64,000 nt of DNA from assembly GCA_036320915.1 (NCBI GenBank), contig JAXBDG010000001.1, positions 1,736,001 through 1,800,000 of the forward strand, given 5' to 3'. Of the stretch, positions 49,401 through 61,375 are shown one piece after another. Position 1 is the stretch's first letter; every line of letters starts with the position of its first letter. The position numbers were made by a program, and so were the translations under genes. This stretch comes from Linnemannia elongata (taxonomy: Eukaryota > Mortierellomycota > Mortierellomycetes > Mortierellales > Mortierellaceae). Under the pieces are notes generated by a model. The model was not told the DNA's origin. It worked only from the letters and a program-made list of their open reading frames with translations, and searched no databases.

Positions 49401-50639
49401 TTCTTTATCGAAATAGGAGGTGACCGAGCTTGAAAACATGGAACATTGGGCGGCATTCCCTGCTGAGATTGAGCCAAGCTCGTCTTCTAACCCTTCATCA
49501 TCACGTCAGGGCGAAGTGCAAAAATCTGAGAAAGACAAGGCTTACGAGAAGTTTATGGCCGAAGAAAAGAAGGTATTGTCTCACGTTCATGTTGTAAACG
49601 ATTATCCGTGTTGCCATATTGTTACCTCTGCTACCTTTGCTACCTCTGATTTCCTTCCTTCTAATTTTTAAACATTGTCCTTGGAACAACATAGAAACAA
49701 CAACTTCGCGACGAGCAGTTGCGAAGAGAGGCAGAAGTTCGTGAGGAGAACGAACGCCGCCGCGCCGAGGAACGTCAGCGCGCCGAGGAGGATCTTAGAC
49801 GCTCTGGGTAAGCATGTTGCTCTGTTTGAAAAAGCCAGGTCCATATCTGAGAGTAACGACAGTTACGTATCTTTCATATCTCTGACCTCTAATTGTGTTC
49901 CATCAATAGTAAGGAGGTCCGTCGCCAAACATTTTTACGTGAGCAACGGCGCCAGGAAGAACTCCAGCGTCAGCGTGCGGAGGCCCTTGAACGGAAGCGT
50001 GAGCTCCTAAAGGCGGAGAATCCACTGTGGGACCAGGCCTACATGATGCAACAGTTCGAGGCTGAGATGGAGCAAGACCGCCGTGAGCAGCTCAGACTCC
50101 ACCAGGAGAAGATGCGAATTGCGCGTGATGCTATCCTTGCGGACCCCTTGTTCAATGATCCCATTGCCTATTACAACAATCCTATCGCCTTTAACAACCC
50201 CATGGCCATGTATGGCTCGTACGCCTGGCAAATGGACTCGCCTGATGTCTCGAACGGAATGCCTGGCTCGTCTGCCACATCGCCCACGCAGTCTTGGTCA
50301 CCGCCTCTGTCTCAACCACCACCTCCTACTTACTCACCGCCTCCACAGACTGTCCCACCGCCCCCAGCTCATTCACCGCCGTCGCAGGCTGTCCCCCCCC
50401 CCCCGCCACCACCACCACCACCACCATCGAGCTCTCCTCCACCACCTCCTCCACCTCCACCTCCAACAAGCTCGCCTCCACCTCCACCTCCTCCACCCCC
50501 ACCGGCTCCACCTGCAGCGGATGGGGCTTCAGCTAGTGCACCTCTTATCCCAGCCCCACTTGCACCGCCTGCCCCGCCTGCCCCGCCTGCCCTGGAGGAT
50601 GGGTTTGATGAGGACGATATGAACTGCGACGAAGATTAG
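46483..50639 (+). CDS. BET-family double-bromodomain protein (Bdf1/BRD2-4-like)
   Basis: Model: join(46483..46536, 46623..47006, 47108..47798, 47902..48263, 48367..48580, 48683..48754, 48887..49317, 49417..49572, 49695..49807, 49910..50639), 1068 aa. It binds acetylated histones to recruit transcription machinery. Bromodomain 1 (about 35-140) and 2 (about 240-345) both keep the ZA-loop/BC-loop hallmarks: YPEIIKNPMDLSTV with NCYLYNG, and YPEIIKNPMDVSTI with NCYTFNP, including the acetyl-lysine Asn. The ET (NET) domain follows (ENISRLEGEKLAKVIQIIH, LDPATLRELYLYVRK). After it come a Ser/Asp cluster, a Pro/Lys-rich stretch, a charged Glu/Arg coiled coil and a long polyproline tract before an acidic end. 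Intron 5 has two possible in-frame acceptors. It sits 254 bp upstream of KNL1, same strand. Confidence 0.95.
50321..50520 (+). repeat. Coding polyproline tracts in the BET protein
   Basis: Several blocks of up to about 12 consecutive Pro codons separated by Ser/Thr, near the C-terminus of the BET protein. The layout looks like a formin FH1 region. Confidence 0.9.
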
Positions 50640-50893
50640 TTCGCTTCTGATTCATCTTGCACACTGTTGACAACGACAAAAAAAAAATAAAATCAAAAAG
50701 TCGAATCCCCCCCCCCTTTGTTTGGCACGAGAGAGGCACATTCATCGCGTGGAAAATTAGGTCTGAGTTCAACACTTTGCTCATTGTTTTGTGCTTACTG
50801 CCAGGCCTTTCAACGCGACAGCTGGACGACTGCTGTCCTGAATACCAACCAAGAAAAAACAACAACATTGCCGTCTTTCTTCTCGCCACCAAC

Positions 50894-53800
50894 ATGGACG
50901 GCATACTATCGCAAGAAGAGGACATACTGTCCCAGGACGAGGGCACGTTGCTGCAGGAGCCATCGCCGGTGTCATCACCAGAGCCATCGCAGCGACCATC
51001 CCAGCTCGACCCTCTCCCTCAAAATACTACAACTCCACCATCGACTGAAGCACCAACCACGGAGGGGGACGCAACAACAACAGCAGAACCAACAACAACA
51101 GCGGAACCAACAACATCAGCAGAAATAGCAACAATATCAGAGACTGAATCAACCACGGCCGCCATTGCATTAAAATCAATAGCAACAACAACAACACAAT
51201 GTGTTCAGGAGCAATCCTCAGAGAATGAACAAGAAGGATCCATCCCTCAGAAACGACCTGTGCCCAAGGACGACGAGCCTGCCGCTTCGGGCGAGGATTT
51301 ATCACCTGCAGCGACCGAATCTAATCAGGAGAATGTCAATAACAACTCTCATGACCGTGCAGATTCACCCCCTTCACCCAAGAAGAGAAGAATATCGGTA
51401 CAGATTTTCGCGTTCAGTTATCAGGACTCTTTACCTTTTTGTTTGCTCGGATTATTGTCGGCAGATCGCCTTAACCGGGGTTCTAACGATCTTTGTTGTG
51501 TTTTTTTTTGTAATAGCTTCCAGGGAGGTCGATTCTCAAGTCTGCCGGCGCTGACGACGAGGATTTAACAGGAAATCAGGAGACTCCAGATCATACAGGC
51601 ACGATTGACAATGGGGAATTATCGGGAGTCGACATTACAGAGACATTCTCGTCCACAACGTAAGCAAAGACATGCCTGCTTTGTTATGAACCTTCTTGTT
51701 ATCAGTTTGATTAACAGGGATGGCATCTAACACATCCTGTCGTTTTGTAACTTCTTGTAGCGAGTTCCTGAAGCGAAGCCGAAAGTCAATTGGAAGACGC
51801 GTCAGTTTTGCAGCAACAGCCAGAATCAGGTACGGGACACACTGCTATAATTCGGGAAGTTAATCGACAAAATACTCGGAGCATGACAAGGATCGACCAG
51901 CCGTGCTGATTAAATTGGCACCCTTTGTTCTACTAGGATGTTTGAGCGCGACGATAAGGAAGACGAGCACGCAAAGACGATGAGTTTCCTTGAAGGGAAT
52001 AAGGCATCTGTCAACCCAAACAACATCCCTTTCACATTCCAGAGCAGCAGCCAGTAAGTCGATGGGTGCGTCTTGAACTCAAACGCATCGAGTATATTTT
52101 CGAACACAGACTCACTGTCAATTTCCTTCGGGCGTTTAGGGATATCGATACCAACAACACTGCCAGCTCCATGGAAAGCAGTGGCCCTAGTCAGGATAAT
52201 CAGGAGGACGAAAATACTCAAAACACGCAAACCTCAAATGGAAGCAGTGACTCGGAGAAAGAGTAATTCTCGTTTATTATCTTTGTATCAAGTTGCTCGC
52301 CCGTGGATATATATGTCAAACTAACAATCCCATTGCCTTCCTTGTCCGGTAGGCGCAGTTTTGAGGTCAATGTCGCCCAGGGATATTCTGACACTACTTC
52401 TGGAAGTTCAGAGGCAAATAATGGCCTGTATTTGCAGTCCTTGCTCCCCGCAGAAGGGCTGGGCAATTTCGATGACATGGGGCACTCGAGCGATAGCAGC
52501 AGCGATGAGGATGTCAACTACTTTCCGGATGCACACCTTATGAAGCGGTCTTCTGGAGTCGGAATCTTTGAAGGCGATCAGGACGCCGATCTTGGTCCCC
52601 AAGTTGAGATTGGTCAGGCGAGCCACAGTCTTTTTTCTCAGCAAATGGACCACCTTGATGATGGGACGGGCGACATGTCACTTGTGAGCGAGGACTACAG
52701 CATGGACTTCAAGTTTCAAAAACACAGATCTTCTCTTCCAGGGAGACAACCAACACCATTCGGCGGAGATGACAGGGCCGAAGATTCGACTACAGAATTC
52801 TCCAACAACCTGCAGTTACTAGCCGCGCACGCTGCATCCTCATCCGCTGCGCCTTCGCAAGATCTTCCTGATCTCAAATCTGTGACTGACATCGTGAATG
52901 AAGCTATGATGGCAAATGCCAGGCAGAGTCTCGATATGCTTGACGAACAGATTCCAGGCGATGAGGACACAGATATGGATATCACAGCTCCAATCGGGAC
53001 AGGGATTCAAGAACTTGCGCACGAGATGCCTCCGATGGCATTTCATACTGCCGAGGACAATACTGCCATGTTCTCCGAGTTTGGGAGCCAGATGGATATG
53101 ACGCAGACCATCGGTGTTGGTATTGTAGAAGCAGACCTGGTTGCGTCATCTACTCAGGACGACACCGCATCGCAACTTGGAACTCCCATGGATATGACGC
53201 AGCCAATTGGTGCTGGTATTGTGGAGGCTGTCCAGATTGCTACCTCTAACCAAGAAGACAGCCTATCTCAAGCGGAGAAAACTAAGGATGCCGAAAGTAA
53301 CATCGATATTAATGCACACCAGACGCTCGCAACACCTCGACGACAAAGCTTTAACAGCCGAGCCTCTCTACGTGCGAGCTTTGGGGCTACTGATGTTACC
53401 ATTGATCAGTCTCAATCAGCTCTTGCAGAAGGATCCGAACAGCATGAGAAGGAACGCCGACAACCGCCATTTAACGAACCAGGTAAAACTGCCAGAAAAT
53501 ATCACTCTATTTTACGACAGTGGGATTGTATGACAACACGTACTGACGCAATAGAGAATGTGTCTGGATCCTGAACTTCTAGTCTTTCAAGCTCCTCAAA
53601 TCAGTCCTGCCACGACCAATCTTGCCAAAAAGATTGACCGTTTCTCTGTCGGGGAGCCATCTAGGTCGGTTAGCGGGCTCCAAGAAGACGAACCATACAA
53701 CACTATGGACTTTTTACGCGAAGAGCGTGCACGGAGGGCAATGGCGGGCACCTCAATGAGTGGCGGTGATATTTCACGAGATAACACCAACGACTTTACC

Positions 53801-56120
53801 AACGACTTTACCAACGAACACTCCGTCGGAGCATCTGAGCCGGAAGCAGCCGACGTGTCGTACGATGCTGGAGGAGATGAAGACTCTATCTCGGAGGTAA
53901 ACCATCAAGATCAACGAGGATTCGTATTTATGTGCCACAGTATTATACGAGGCAGTCTGATATCTGACTGGTGCGTTTTGTGTTTTGCTGTTTTTCTTCA
54001 ATAGTTGCCGCCCATCTCCTTGAGCCAGTTTCTGGGTCTTGTGGGAATCTCCTTTCTGGACCAGCTCTACACGAGTACTCGTCGCAGAACCATCCCTCAC
54101 CAGAGCAGCTCCTCTGAGTCATACCGGAGCGCGGACCTGATCAAGGCAAAAGCAATCTTCACGCAGGAACTCAACTCATACCGGGAAGCATGTCGCTTGT
54201 TGAAACAGTCGATCGAAAAGACGCGTGCATTCTGTGTTGAGCAAGAGAAGAAAGTTATGGAGAGCAACCCAGACTACTTTCGCGAATTCCGGGAAAGTAA
54301 CGCCGATACGAAGGAGTTTATGAAGGATCGACTAAAGTTGGTCAAGTCTCACGCCAAATTGGATACGAGTGTTCAGTTCAGTGGACTCAAATCGGAGCTC
54401 TTGGAGCGTCAGCAGGCTTCTCTGGAGGAGCATCTGGACAAGCTGAAGAAGGTTCGTACATCTAGTACAAAATCAAGACTTGATTTGCTTTGATTGAGCT
54501 CCACATCATTGCTAATCAGTGCCTTTTGTGGTGCTCCTGCTATAGGACATTGCTAATCTCGGTCAGCTTGCATCGGAGCTATCGAAGGAGAAGGCCAAGG
54601 TGACGCCAAGGCACGCAGAGCTCAAGCGAATCGTTGAGCAGGCTACAGCGCGGAGGAGAGCCTATGCGCAATGCGACAAGGAGCAACTCAGGATGCTTAC
54701 CGAGGCTGTTGACGAACAAGGGTGAGAAATCGACCAAAAAGAATGCAGACTCAGAGGTGTGCAACTTTGAATGTCCAAATATCTAATATGATGTTTGCTG
54801 GGTTCTTCTTCTGTTTATACATCAATAGAACTCAAATCGAGCACTTCAAGTCAGTGAACGAACGAAAGGAGAAGGAACTTGCAGAGGTTCGGGCCAGGGT
54901 CGCACAGTTGCGTTTGTCTGAGCAGACCAGCAAGGAGCGTGTTGCCGCTGCAGAAAAGACGATCCAAGACAATCAATATGTGCGCCCTGAGGATGTGTCA
55001 CAGGCCAAAGCTCGACTGAGCATCATTCAGGCAACCCATCGGTGGGAGCCTCTTCGGTCATCGAGCGAGTCATTATCCTCGGCCGCTAGTGGATCTGCTT
55101 TCATGATGGCGAAAGCCGGCAGTGGCACTTTGGAGTTTCTGTACGACAGGGCTGTGGTTGTTGTGATTGATCCGTCCAAGATTGGGAAGGATTCGGAGGC
55201 AGTCAAGGTGTCTGCGTTTGAGGATGAAGCGATGGTAGACTTTGACTTGTCTTTGGCGGATCAGCAGCGGTTGCATATCTCAGCCCTCGCATGTAAAACG
55301 CGGCCGTCCATGAAAGACGTAAGTCAACTCATCCTCAAGAGTTCGCCATCAAGTTGCACTCTTAATGATTGTTGTATGGATATCGAAAAGCTCACCCTGC
55401 GTTTCGTGTTTGAATTCCAATACCTAGTATTTCCCATTACTCCGCGATTACACGAGCATGGTGGCGGCCAAGTACAAGTCCGGAACTACGATCAGCAAGA
55501 TCCTGAGCGACGTGAGTCAGTTCTGGACTAAGATCTGTTTGATCCGACGAGATATTGAATTAGTACGAGCTCACCATGTGGTAGACCTTGTGGCTGGATC
55601 CGCAGAGAACCTCAAGGAGCTCGAACTTAACGCAAGTCCACAAACCAACAGAAAGAGTCTTCGCCAGGCTACTCCTGTAGTTCTTTTGGATATTCGAGTT
55701 CGGTTTACGGGACCCATTCTTGGTGCTGGTGCGAGGAGGCGGGTTCCTGAGCAGAGTAGTGGCGGAAAGAAGAATGGCCAGAGTCCGGAGGAGGAGCCTG
55801 TCAAGTTTTATTTGTGGTTTACGTTCACGCTGAGCGATCTATTGAGCTTCCCTGGTCCTAACTCATTCACGTGGCGCCTAGAGATTGTTTATGGCGATAT
55901 CAGGTACTGTAACTTGTCTCTTGAAACAGTTGTGAAGCTTGCACTTGGTCCGTTTTGAAATGCATTCTTCAGGATACTAACACACGGTTACTGGCTCGTT
56001 CATTCTTCCTTATTCAGTCATGAGCATGTCGCCCAGGCGGTCGCCCCCTCTGTCAAGAAGGGCGGCTACGATGTCTTGCGCGATATCTGTCTCAAAGTCA
56101 ACCAGCTCCTCAGAACATAA
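50894..56120 (+). CDS. KNL1: Outer-kinetochore scaffold KNL1/Spc7
   Basis: Model: join(50894..51397, 51517..51659, 51761..51829, 51937..52053, 52140..52262, 52353..53482, 53583..53896, 54005..54451, 54546..54721, 54829..55318, 55428..55903, 56018..56120), 1363 aa. KNL1 links microtubules, PP1 and the spindle checkpoint at kinetochores. A SILK motif (173-176) and an RVSF motif (229-232) are the two PP1-docking sites, in the usual order. Three MELT-like motifs follow (MDIT near 526, MDMT near 566 and 597), each trailed by an IGxGI segment; in the family these bind Bub3-Bub1 once phosphorylated. The Spc7 region (from about 800) is coiled coil, and the C-terminus (about 1170-1360) fits the RWD pair. 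The exon 7 acceptor was chosen at 53581-53582 because nearer AGs give stops. Confidence 0.95.
52970..53230 (+). repeat. MELT-like repeat array in KNL1
   Basis: Three coding repeats centred near 52980, 53100 and 53195. The shared pattern is M-D-I/M-T, two or three residues, then IG-x-GI and an acidic residue. The last two are about 96 bp apart and nearly identical. Confidence 0.85.
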
Positions 56121-56166
56121 TACACCAATGACACCAGTCATAAAGTACAAGGTTTATTCAAGCAAA

Positions 56167-56172
56167 AATAAA
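56167..56172 (+). terminator. AATAAA polyadenylation-type signal after KNL1
   Basis: Hexamer 46 bp past the KNL1 stop, in the 108-bp gap to the convergent Ert1-like gene. Confidence 0.5.
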
Positions 56173-56228
56173 GTAATAATGTTTCCCAAACTCGATCGCA
56201 AGCATAACCTTCCGTGCCATTCTTTCAA

Positions 56229-58262
56229 CTATCCCAAGGAAACAGGCAAAAAGTTGCCTACAATCACAGTGGGGATATTATACTTGTCTCTCCTGATAGT
56301 GAACGAAAAGCAACAAGAAATGACGTTCTGGGATTCCGGGTCCGGGTTCTTGAGAAGACAGGATGTCAAGACAGCTTTTTGACCGGCATCAAACGCAATG
56401 TTACCGTACTTTTCCCAATAATTGACGGCGGACTCTTCGGCCATCAGCTCGTATATACACAGACGGCCCTCCCGCAGCATCTCCAGCGGCACGTTGACTA
56501 GCGACGCAAACTCCTTGTTGCCCTTGTAGATCTCCCCTGTTCGACGCCAGAGACATGCTGGGATGCCCATTGAGCTGAAGACTCGGTCGTAGTCCTACGT
56601 GATAGGATATGATATAAGCAACATACGCGTAAAAGAGGTTAGAGAAAGGTGAGTGTAGTTTTGTGCAAGTATTTTTGCTAGCTTGCTCTCTGAAGAAATT
56701 GTGTGCTTGTGTATCTGTTGGGTTGGGCAAAAGGAGAGAGCTGCGCAAATGACAATCTTAACCTGCATAAAATCCCAGACAGGCAAACCGAGGAAATCAA
56801 AGAGAACTGAAATTGATCCTCAGAAAATAAAACTTACAAGCAATAGACGCTCAAATGCCTCCTCGACAAGGACAAGGTCAATATCTGTCAAAGATTGAGC
56901 CACTGTTCTGAATGCTGGTCGGAAAGTGCCCATGACGTTCAATATCCTCTGTCGGCTGATATTCGACATGCTGTTCAACGTATGTAAAAAAGTTGTAGGG
57001 TTTAGTATCTTCAACTGATAATGACAGGCAGGGAGGCTCAACGTGATCGAGATCTGCAATTCAAAAAACATACTTGCTGTCCATGTATTTCTGAAGGCGA
57101 GAGTATCCATTGACGTAGTTGTAGGGCTTCAAGAAACCAGCCTCGAATTTAGCATTGATGACCTGGGTCAATCGGTCCTCATTGGTGCCATCGCTTGGAT
57201 CCGCCGCGGTCAAAAAGAACTTTTCAGTTGTATTGACGGGTATTCCTGCCTCGCAAAAGATGTTTTGCTGATCACCTCCCAGACTCTCCAAAAAGTCACT
57301 AGATAAAATGGCATAATGCAAAGGGGGGGTCAGGACCTGGAGTTCTCGTCTTGCATTTCATACTGATGTACCATCCTGATTCGTTTTCTCATATCCTTCT
57401 CCATTGAACGCACCTGATAACAGTAAACTCGTTACCCATATGCTCACTCGCAAAGGTCAATGGGGTCACAGGCAACGCTGACAATTGGTTGTTGAATCCA
57501 TAGAGAGGCAAGCCCAAGTTGTTGGCCTGGAGCTGCTGCTGTTGTAATGCAAGCTGTTGTTGTTGCTGTGGGGTGAGCTGTGTTTGGTTCTGAACAGCCT
57601 GCTGTTGCTGCTGCGAAGTCCTTCGTGCTATGTAAGATAATATTCGTATACTCCACCGTTAGATATGAAGAGTCAATCAACCTGGTTCTTGGACCGAAAC
57701 CACACAGCTGAAGTCCCGTGTCAAGCCATACCTTCAGGAGATCGAGAGATACTAGGGGCTGGAGTCCCTGCGTTACTCGAGCTGGCGCTAGCTGGTTGCT
57801 GCGAGCCAGCCGTTCCTGACGCCGATGGTTTAGGTTCGTCGTGACACATATGTCCGATATTACGCTTGATGCATCGCTGACAAGGACGACCTATAGCACA
57901 TTCGTTATTGATTGTCGAGTTAGGATAGGAGGTTGATATACATTGGATACTGGAATTTGCTTCAACTATTGCTGTACCTACCATCGTCGCAAGTCATATG
58001 GGATCGCCGGCAGTAGACACATGCTAAGAAAGAAAAAAAGGCGTGGGACAAATAACAAAGAAAAAAGAGGTGAGTGTCCATGTTCGACACCGAAACATGG
58101 AGCGAACAACGGACAATTGGGGCCCTGAGTTTGAAAAAACGTTGTTCGGTTGAACTGGTTTTGTCGTTGTCGACAAAGGTTGAAAGAGTTTTTTTTTTCA
58201 TTTTTTGTTGAGTCGATGGACATTATTGCTCCGTTCTGATCGACAAGTTGCACTGTTGGCGC

Positions 58263-58298
<36 letters not shown>

Positions 58299-58797
58299 GG
58301 TGTTCCTGATATTGTCCACGAATGGAAGAAAGACCGAAGGAAGGCAATAGGTGTACTCCCGTTCAGCCCTTCATTCATCAAAACCTCTTTGTTCAACCTC
58401 TGCTCCAGTCCATCCCCACGATCCCCAATTTTCCAGTACAAAAAAGAAAAAGGTTGCTTTCAAACCAGCATCCCTTTCCATGTGAGCGATCATCAAACAA
58501 ACAAATAACAAGATGTGGTGGGTTCAAATCGAGTGAGTGATAATATATTAAGAAATGCAGTTTCTTACCGTGAGTCACTTTTCTCCGCTTGGGACCACCT
58601 CGTTTCTTCTTGGCCTCGGCCGACTCGTCGTCTAGCTGTTGTTGGGTCATGGCTGCCCCTGCCCCTGCTGCTGTGGCAGAGGACGAAGAAGAGCCGCCCT
58701 GGTTATCTTTGTTGACGTTGTTATTGCTGTCTTCGTTGGTAGTAGTAGCGTTCTTGTTGCCACCATTCCCGTTTGTTGACTCTGTCGGTTGATTCAT
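56229..58797 (-). CDS. ERT1: Ert1/AcuK-type Zn2Cys6 regulator with PAS domain
   Basis: Model: complement(join(56229..56594, 56838..56970, 57074..57298, 57414..57627, 57732..57890, 57982..58023, 58569..58797)), 455 aa. Zinc cluster at about 78-106 with spacing CX2CX6CX5CX2CX8C (ACVYCRRSHMTC, then RPCQRCIKRNIGHMC), the signature of the Ert1/AcuK/Rds2 group that controls gluconeogenesis and use of non-fermentable carbon. The second half carries the group's PAS-like domain (DYDRVFSSMGIPACLWRRTG onward). A Gln-rich linker separates the two. Short introns split the zinc cluster over three exons; the first intron (545 bp) contains a 33-base A run. The N-terminal 60 residues are Asn/Ser-rich. Regulation of the carbon switch is inferred from the family; Rds2 or AcuM are the main alternative names. 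Confidence 0.92.
58024..58568 (-). other. 545-bp first intron of the Ert1-like gene
   Basis: It starts GTAAGA on the minus strand and ends at TTAG before the zinc cluster exon. It contains the 33-base A run and short ORFs without family resemblance. It is several times longer than typical introns here. Confidence 0.75.
58264..58296. repeat. Poly(A) tract, 33 bp
   Basis: Uninterrupted A run inside intron 1 of the Ert1-like gene, directly after GTTGGCGCC. Confidence 0.95.
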
Positions 58798-59590
58798 TTT
58801 TTCTGATTCTTTGTTGCTGTGAAGAAGTAGGGAGGCGAATGGATGAGAAGTCAGAAGAAAAGAAAAGGGAAGGGTTGAAAAGGATTGTTTGACGGGCCAG
58901 AGTTTGTTTGCGTTTGTGAGTGTTGTGTGTTGAGGTGGAGAATGCGGGGATGAGGGTCAGAAAAGGGATAAGAAAGAAAGGAAAAGGAGCTGGAGGAAAT
59001 AAAATAGACTCCCAGGAAAATAATAATAATTCGTACTGCTCCAGGGCACAACCCTAGAGCCAGAAAATGGTCACTTGACTAGATACGGACGATCCAATGC
59101 TAGAACAGCACACATATGCCACCAAGAGAGAGAGAGGAGGTGGTTTATGTGTTGCTCTCGTTTGCTGGACAATACAGGCTTTAATAGATCCTATTGTAGC
59201 TATCCAAAGGTTGTTCCTCGTTCAACAAGAAACACGACTATATCAGTCGAAGGACTTCCTTCCTTAACACTCTGCACCGTTGGTGCTCTAGGGCGTCTTC
59301 TTTAGTCGATCAAGTGCTGCTCGCTTCTTTACACTTTGCAGAGGTGCGATCTGCGAGGGACCACCGAAGCATGAAAAGCGGTCACGCAGACATTTGCCCT
59401 CACTTGGTCGCTTGCTCTCTTTTTTCTTTGCTTCCTCTTCCTCCACGCTCTCCCTACTTCCTCTACTTTCCTTTGCTTCCCCCCTCATACGCTATCAATA
59501 ATAGCAACAGCAACATACACTCACCATATACTCACTCCTCTTTACAAGAAAGACGTAGCTCACTCCACCACCAGAAATCAGTCTCTCCTA
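58798..59590. promoter_or_regulatory. Divergent promoter region, Ert1-like gene / UBE2W
   Basis: 793 bp between two divergent start codons. The side next to the Ert1-like gene is purine-rich; the side next to UBE2W is pyrimidine-rich (59395-59480). No further gene seen. Confidence 0.45.
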
Positions 59591-61010
59591 ATGGCGAAAC
59601 CAATGTTCGCGCGTCGCCTCTCCAAGGAGCTCAAAGGTGACTATTCCACCCAACCTGTCACCTTCTCATTCCAAGCCTACTTTTTTCAACTGAGCCTCGC
59701 CACCACTACCTTCAACAGCAAACCCTACCATGTCACCTCCCTACCTTCTTGTCAACTCAATTTTTTCCCTTCTGTGGACAACGCCATTCAATAGATCTGG
59801 CCATGAACGCCCCCGCAGGCGTCAACATCATCGACGCCAATGACTTCAAAGTGTAAGTCAAAGTTCTTGTCTTTATTGTTACTGTCATTTTTTTTTTTTT
59901 TTTTATTTGACCTACAACATAAATGACCCTAACTTTTTTTGTTGTTGTTGTTGCTGTTGTTGTTGCTTTTGCTTCGCCTTCAAATAGTTGGAAGCTGGGT
60001 CTTGCTGGTGCTCCAGGAACTCTCTATGATGTAATGGTTCACAAATGATATACTACGTGTGGGAGACAATGAAACTTGAACTTGGAGATGACCAACACCT
60101 TCATTCTCACCCTCTGATACAATGGACCTAACTAATCCCCTTTTACATCGGTTATTTGTTCTTGCGCCTCTTGCCACCCATTGGATCTTCTGGTTACTTT
60201 TCGACTCTCACAGGGCGAAAAGTTCCAACTTGAGGTGAGTACAAAAAATAGCTTTGATTTTATTTTGTACCCTGCACGGCAACTACTCGTTCACTTGTAT
60301 GCAGAACAGCCCAGGTCGATACTGGCTTGAGCAACTGTACAACGGCTAACATGGTTCATCCTTTGGTTACTCGTACATCAATTCCAGTTCAACTTTGGAC
60401 CAAACTATCCTCTAGAATCCCCTCAGGTTCTCTTTGTCGGCGATAACATACCCGTCCATCCGCACGTAAGTTACGCATAATACATTAGCGGCACATCCAA
60501 GCGAATTTATCATAGACAGATCATCAGACAAGGACCTACAGGGCAAAACAAAAGTAGGCGTTCCAAGAGCCAGCCCCATTATAAAAAAAAAACAGGAAAC
60601 GCCAATCCAGATCGGCATATACCGACTGGGCTGTGATTTCTGCATATTAACCCTCGCCCAAAACTCCATGTTGCATTTTTGGCTGGGGGTTCGATTTGCT
60701 GTTAATAGATCTACAGCAACGGTCATATCTGTCTGGATGTCCTCTACAACCATTGGAGTCCGGTTCAAACGGTAGCCTCGATATGCCTTTCCCTTCAATC
60801 GATGCTGTCGAGCTGCACGAGTAAGGAGCCTCCACCAGATAACGCCACCTACGTCAAAACCGCCAGAGCCAACCCCAAGCACACCGCCTGGGCCTTCCAT
60901 GGTAACAATTGCTTGTTGAACTCTTTCGCTTCACACTTTAATTTTGAAGGATTCTCTGAGCTGACAGGATTTGTTCTTTCTCGATGACCAACTTAGACGA
61001 CACCGTTTAA
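59591..61010 (+). CDS. UBE2W: Ubiquitin-conjugating enzyme E2 W
   Basis: Model: join(59591..59636, 59795..59852, 59988..60030, 60214..60234, 60388..60465, 60709..60901, 60997..61010), 150 aa against 151 in human. UBE2W transfers ubiquitin to protein N-termini. The UBC fold is complete: GAPGTLYDGEKFQL, then YPLESPQVLFVGDNIPVHPH, the catalytic Cys90 in NGHICL, and SICLSIQSMLSSC. HPH in place of the usual HPN is characteristic of UBE2W, and the short end HDDTV matches the family's disordered C-terminus. The fourth exon is only 21 bp and encodes GEKFQLE; leaving it out would keep the frame but delete a core strand. The last exon carries 14 coding bases. Confidence 0.95.
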
Positions 61011-61375
61011 GACGATCGAATGTCATGGATAGAGCATATTTGACTGGATCGCGAGGGCACAGGGAGCAACTATTGTCAATGGATCAATATTTTCGCCTTC
61101 GAACTTTTACTCAGGAACCATGGGCGGGGAAACAGGAACAAGGAACAACAAGGAATCAAAGTAACATAGGTAGCATAGATCTTTCTCACACAACTGCACA
61201 GTCGCAAAATACACAACCAAACGGTCAACAACTCCCACGGTAACTGCTGACAGAAAAATGATGCGATTTTTTTTTTTTTTTTAATGGCAAAAAGGGTCTA
61301 GGGTAGAATTACAATGGGTGGGAGTGAAGTGTGTGTGTGGTAGTTATGTTGATATGTTGCTGTTGCTGGACGGAA
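61011..61375. other. Convergent 3' spacer, UBE2W / NFU1
   Basis: 365 bp between two stop codons. It has a T run at about 61268-61282 and a GT-rich stretch at 61330-61370. No supported gene. Confidence 0.5.

Noticed and set aside
53483..53582. Nearer acceptors for KNL1 exon 7 (AG at about 53554 and 53556)
   Set aside because: Both lead to stop codons within a few codons. The AG at 53581-53582 keeps the frame and a pyrimidine-rich approach.
60680..60708. GGGTTCGATT (B-box-like) in the UBE2W intron
   Set aside because: No matching A-box or foldable tRNA upstream; it is intron sequence next to the exon 6 acceptor.
60412..60900. 162-codon minus-strand ORF
   Set aside because: It lies opposite UBE2W exons 5 and 6 and the intron between, and has no family resemblance.
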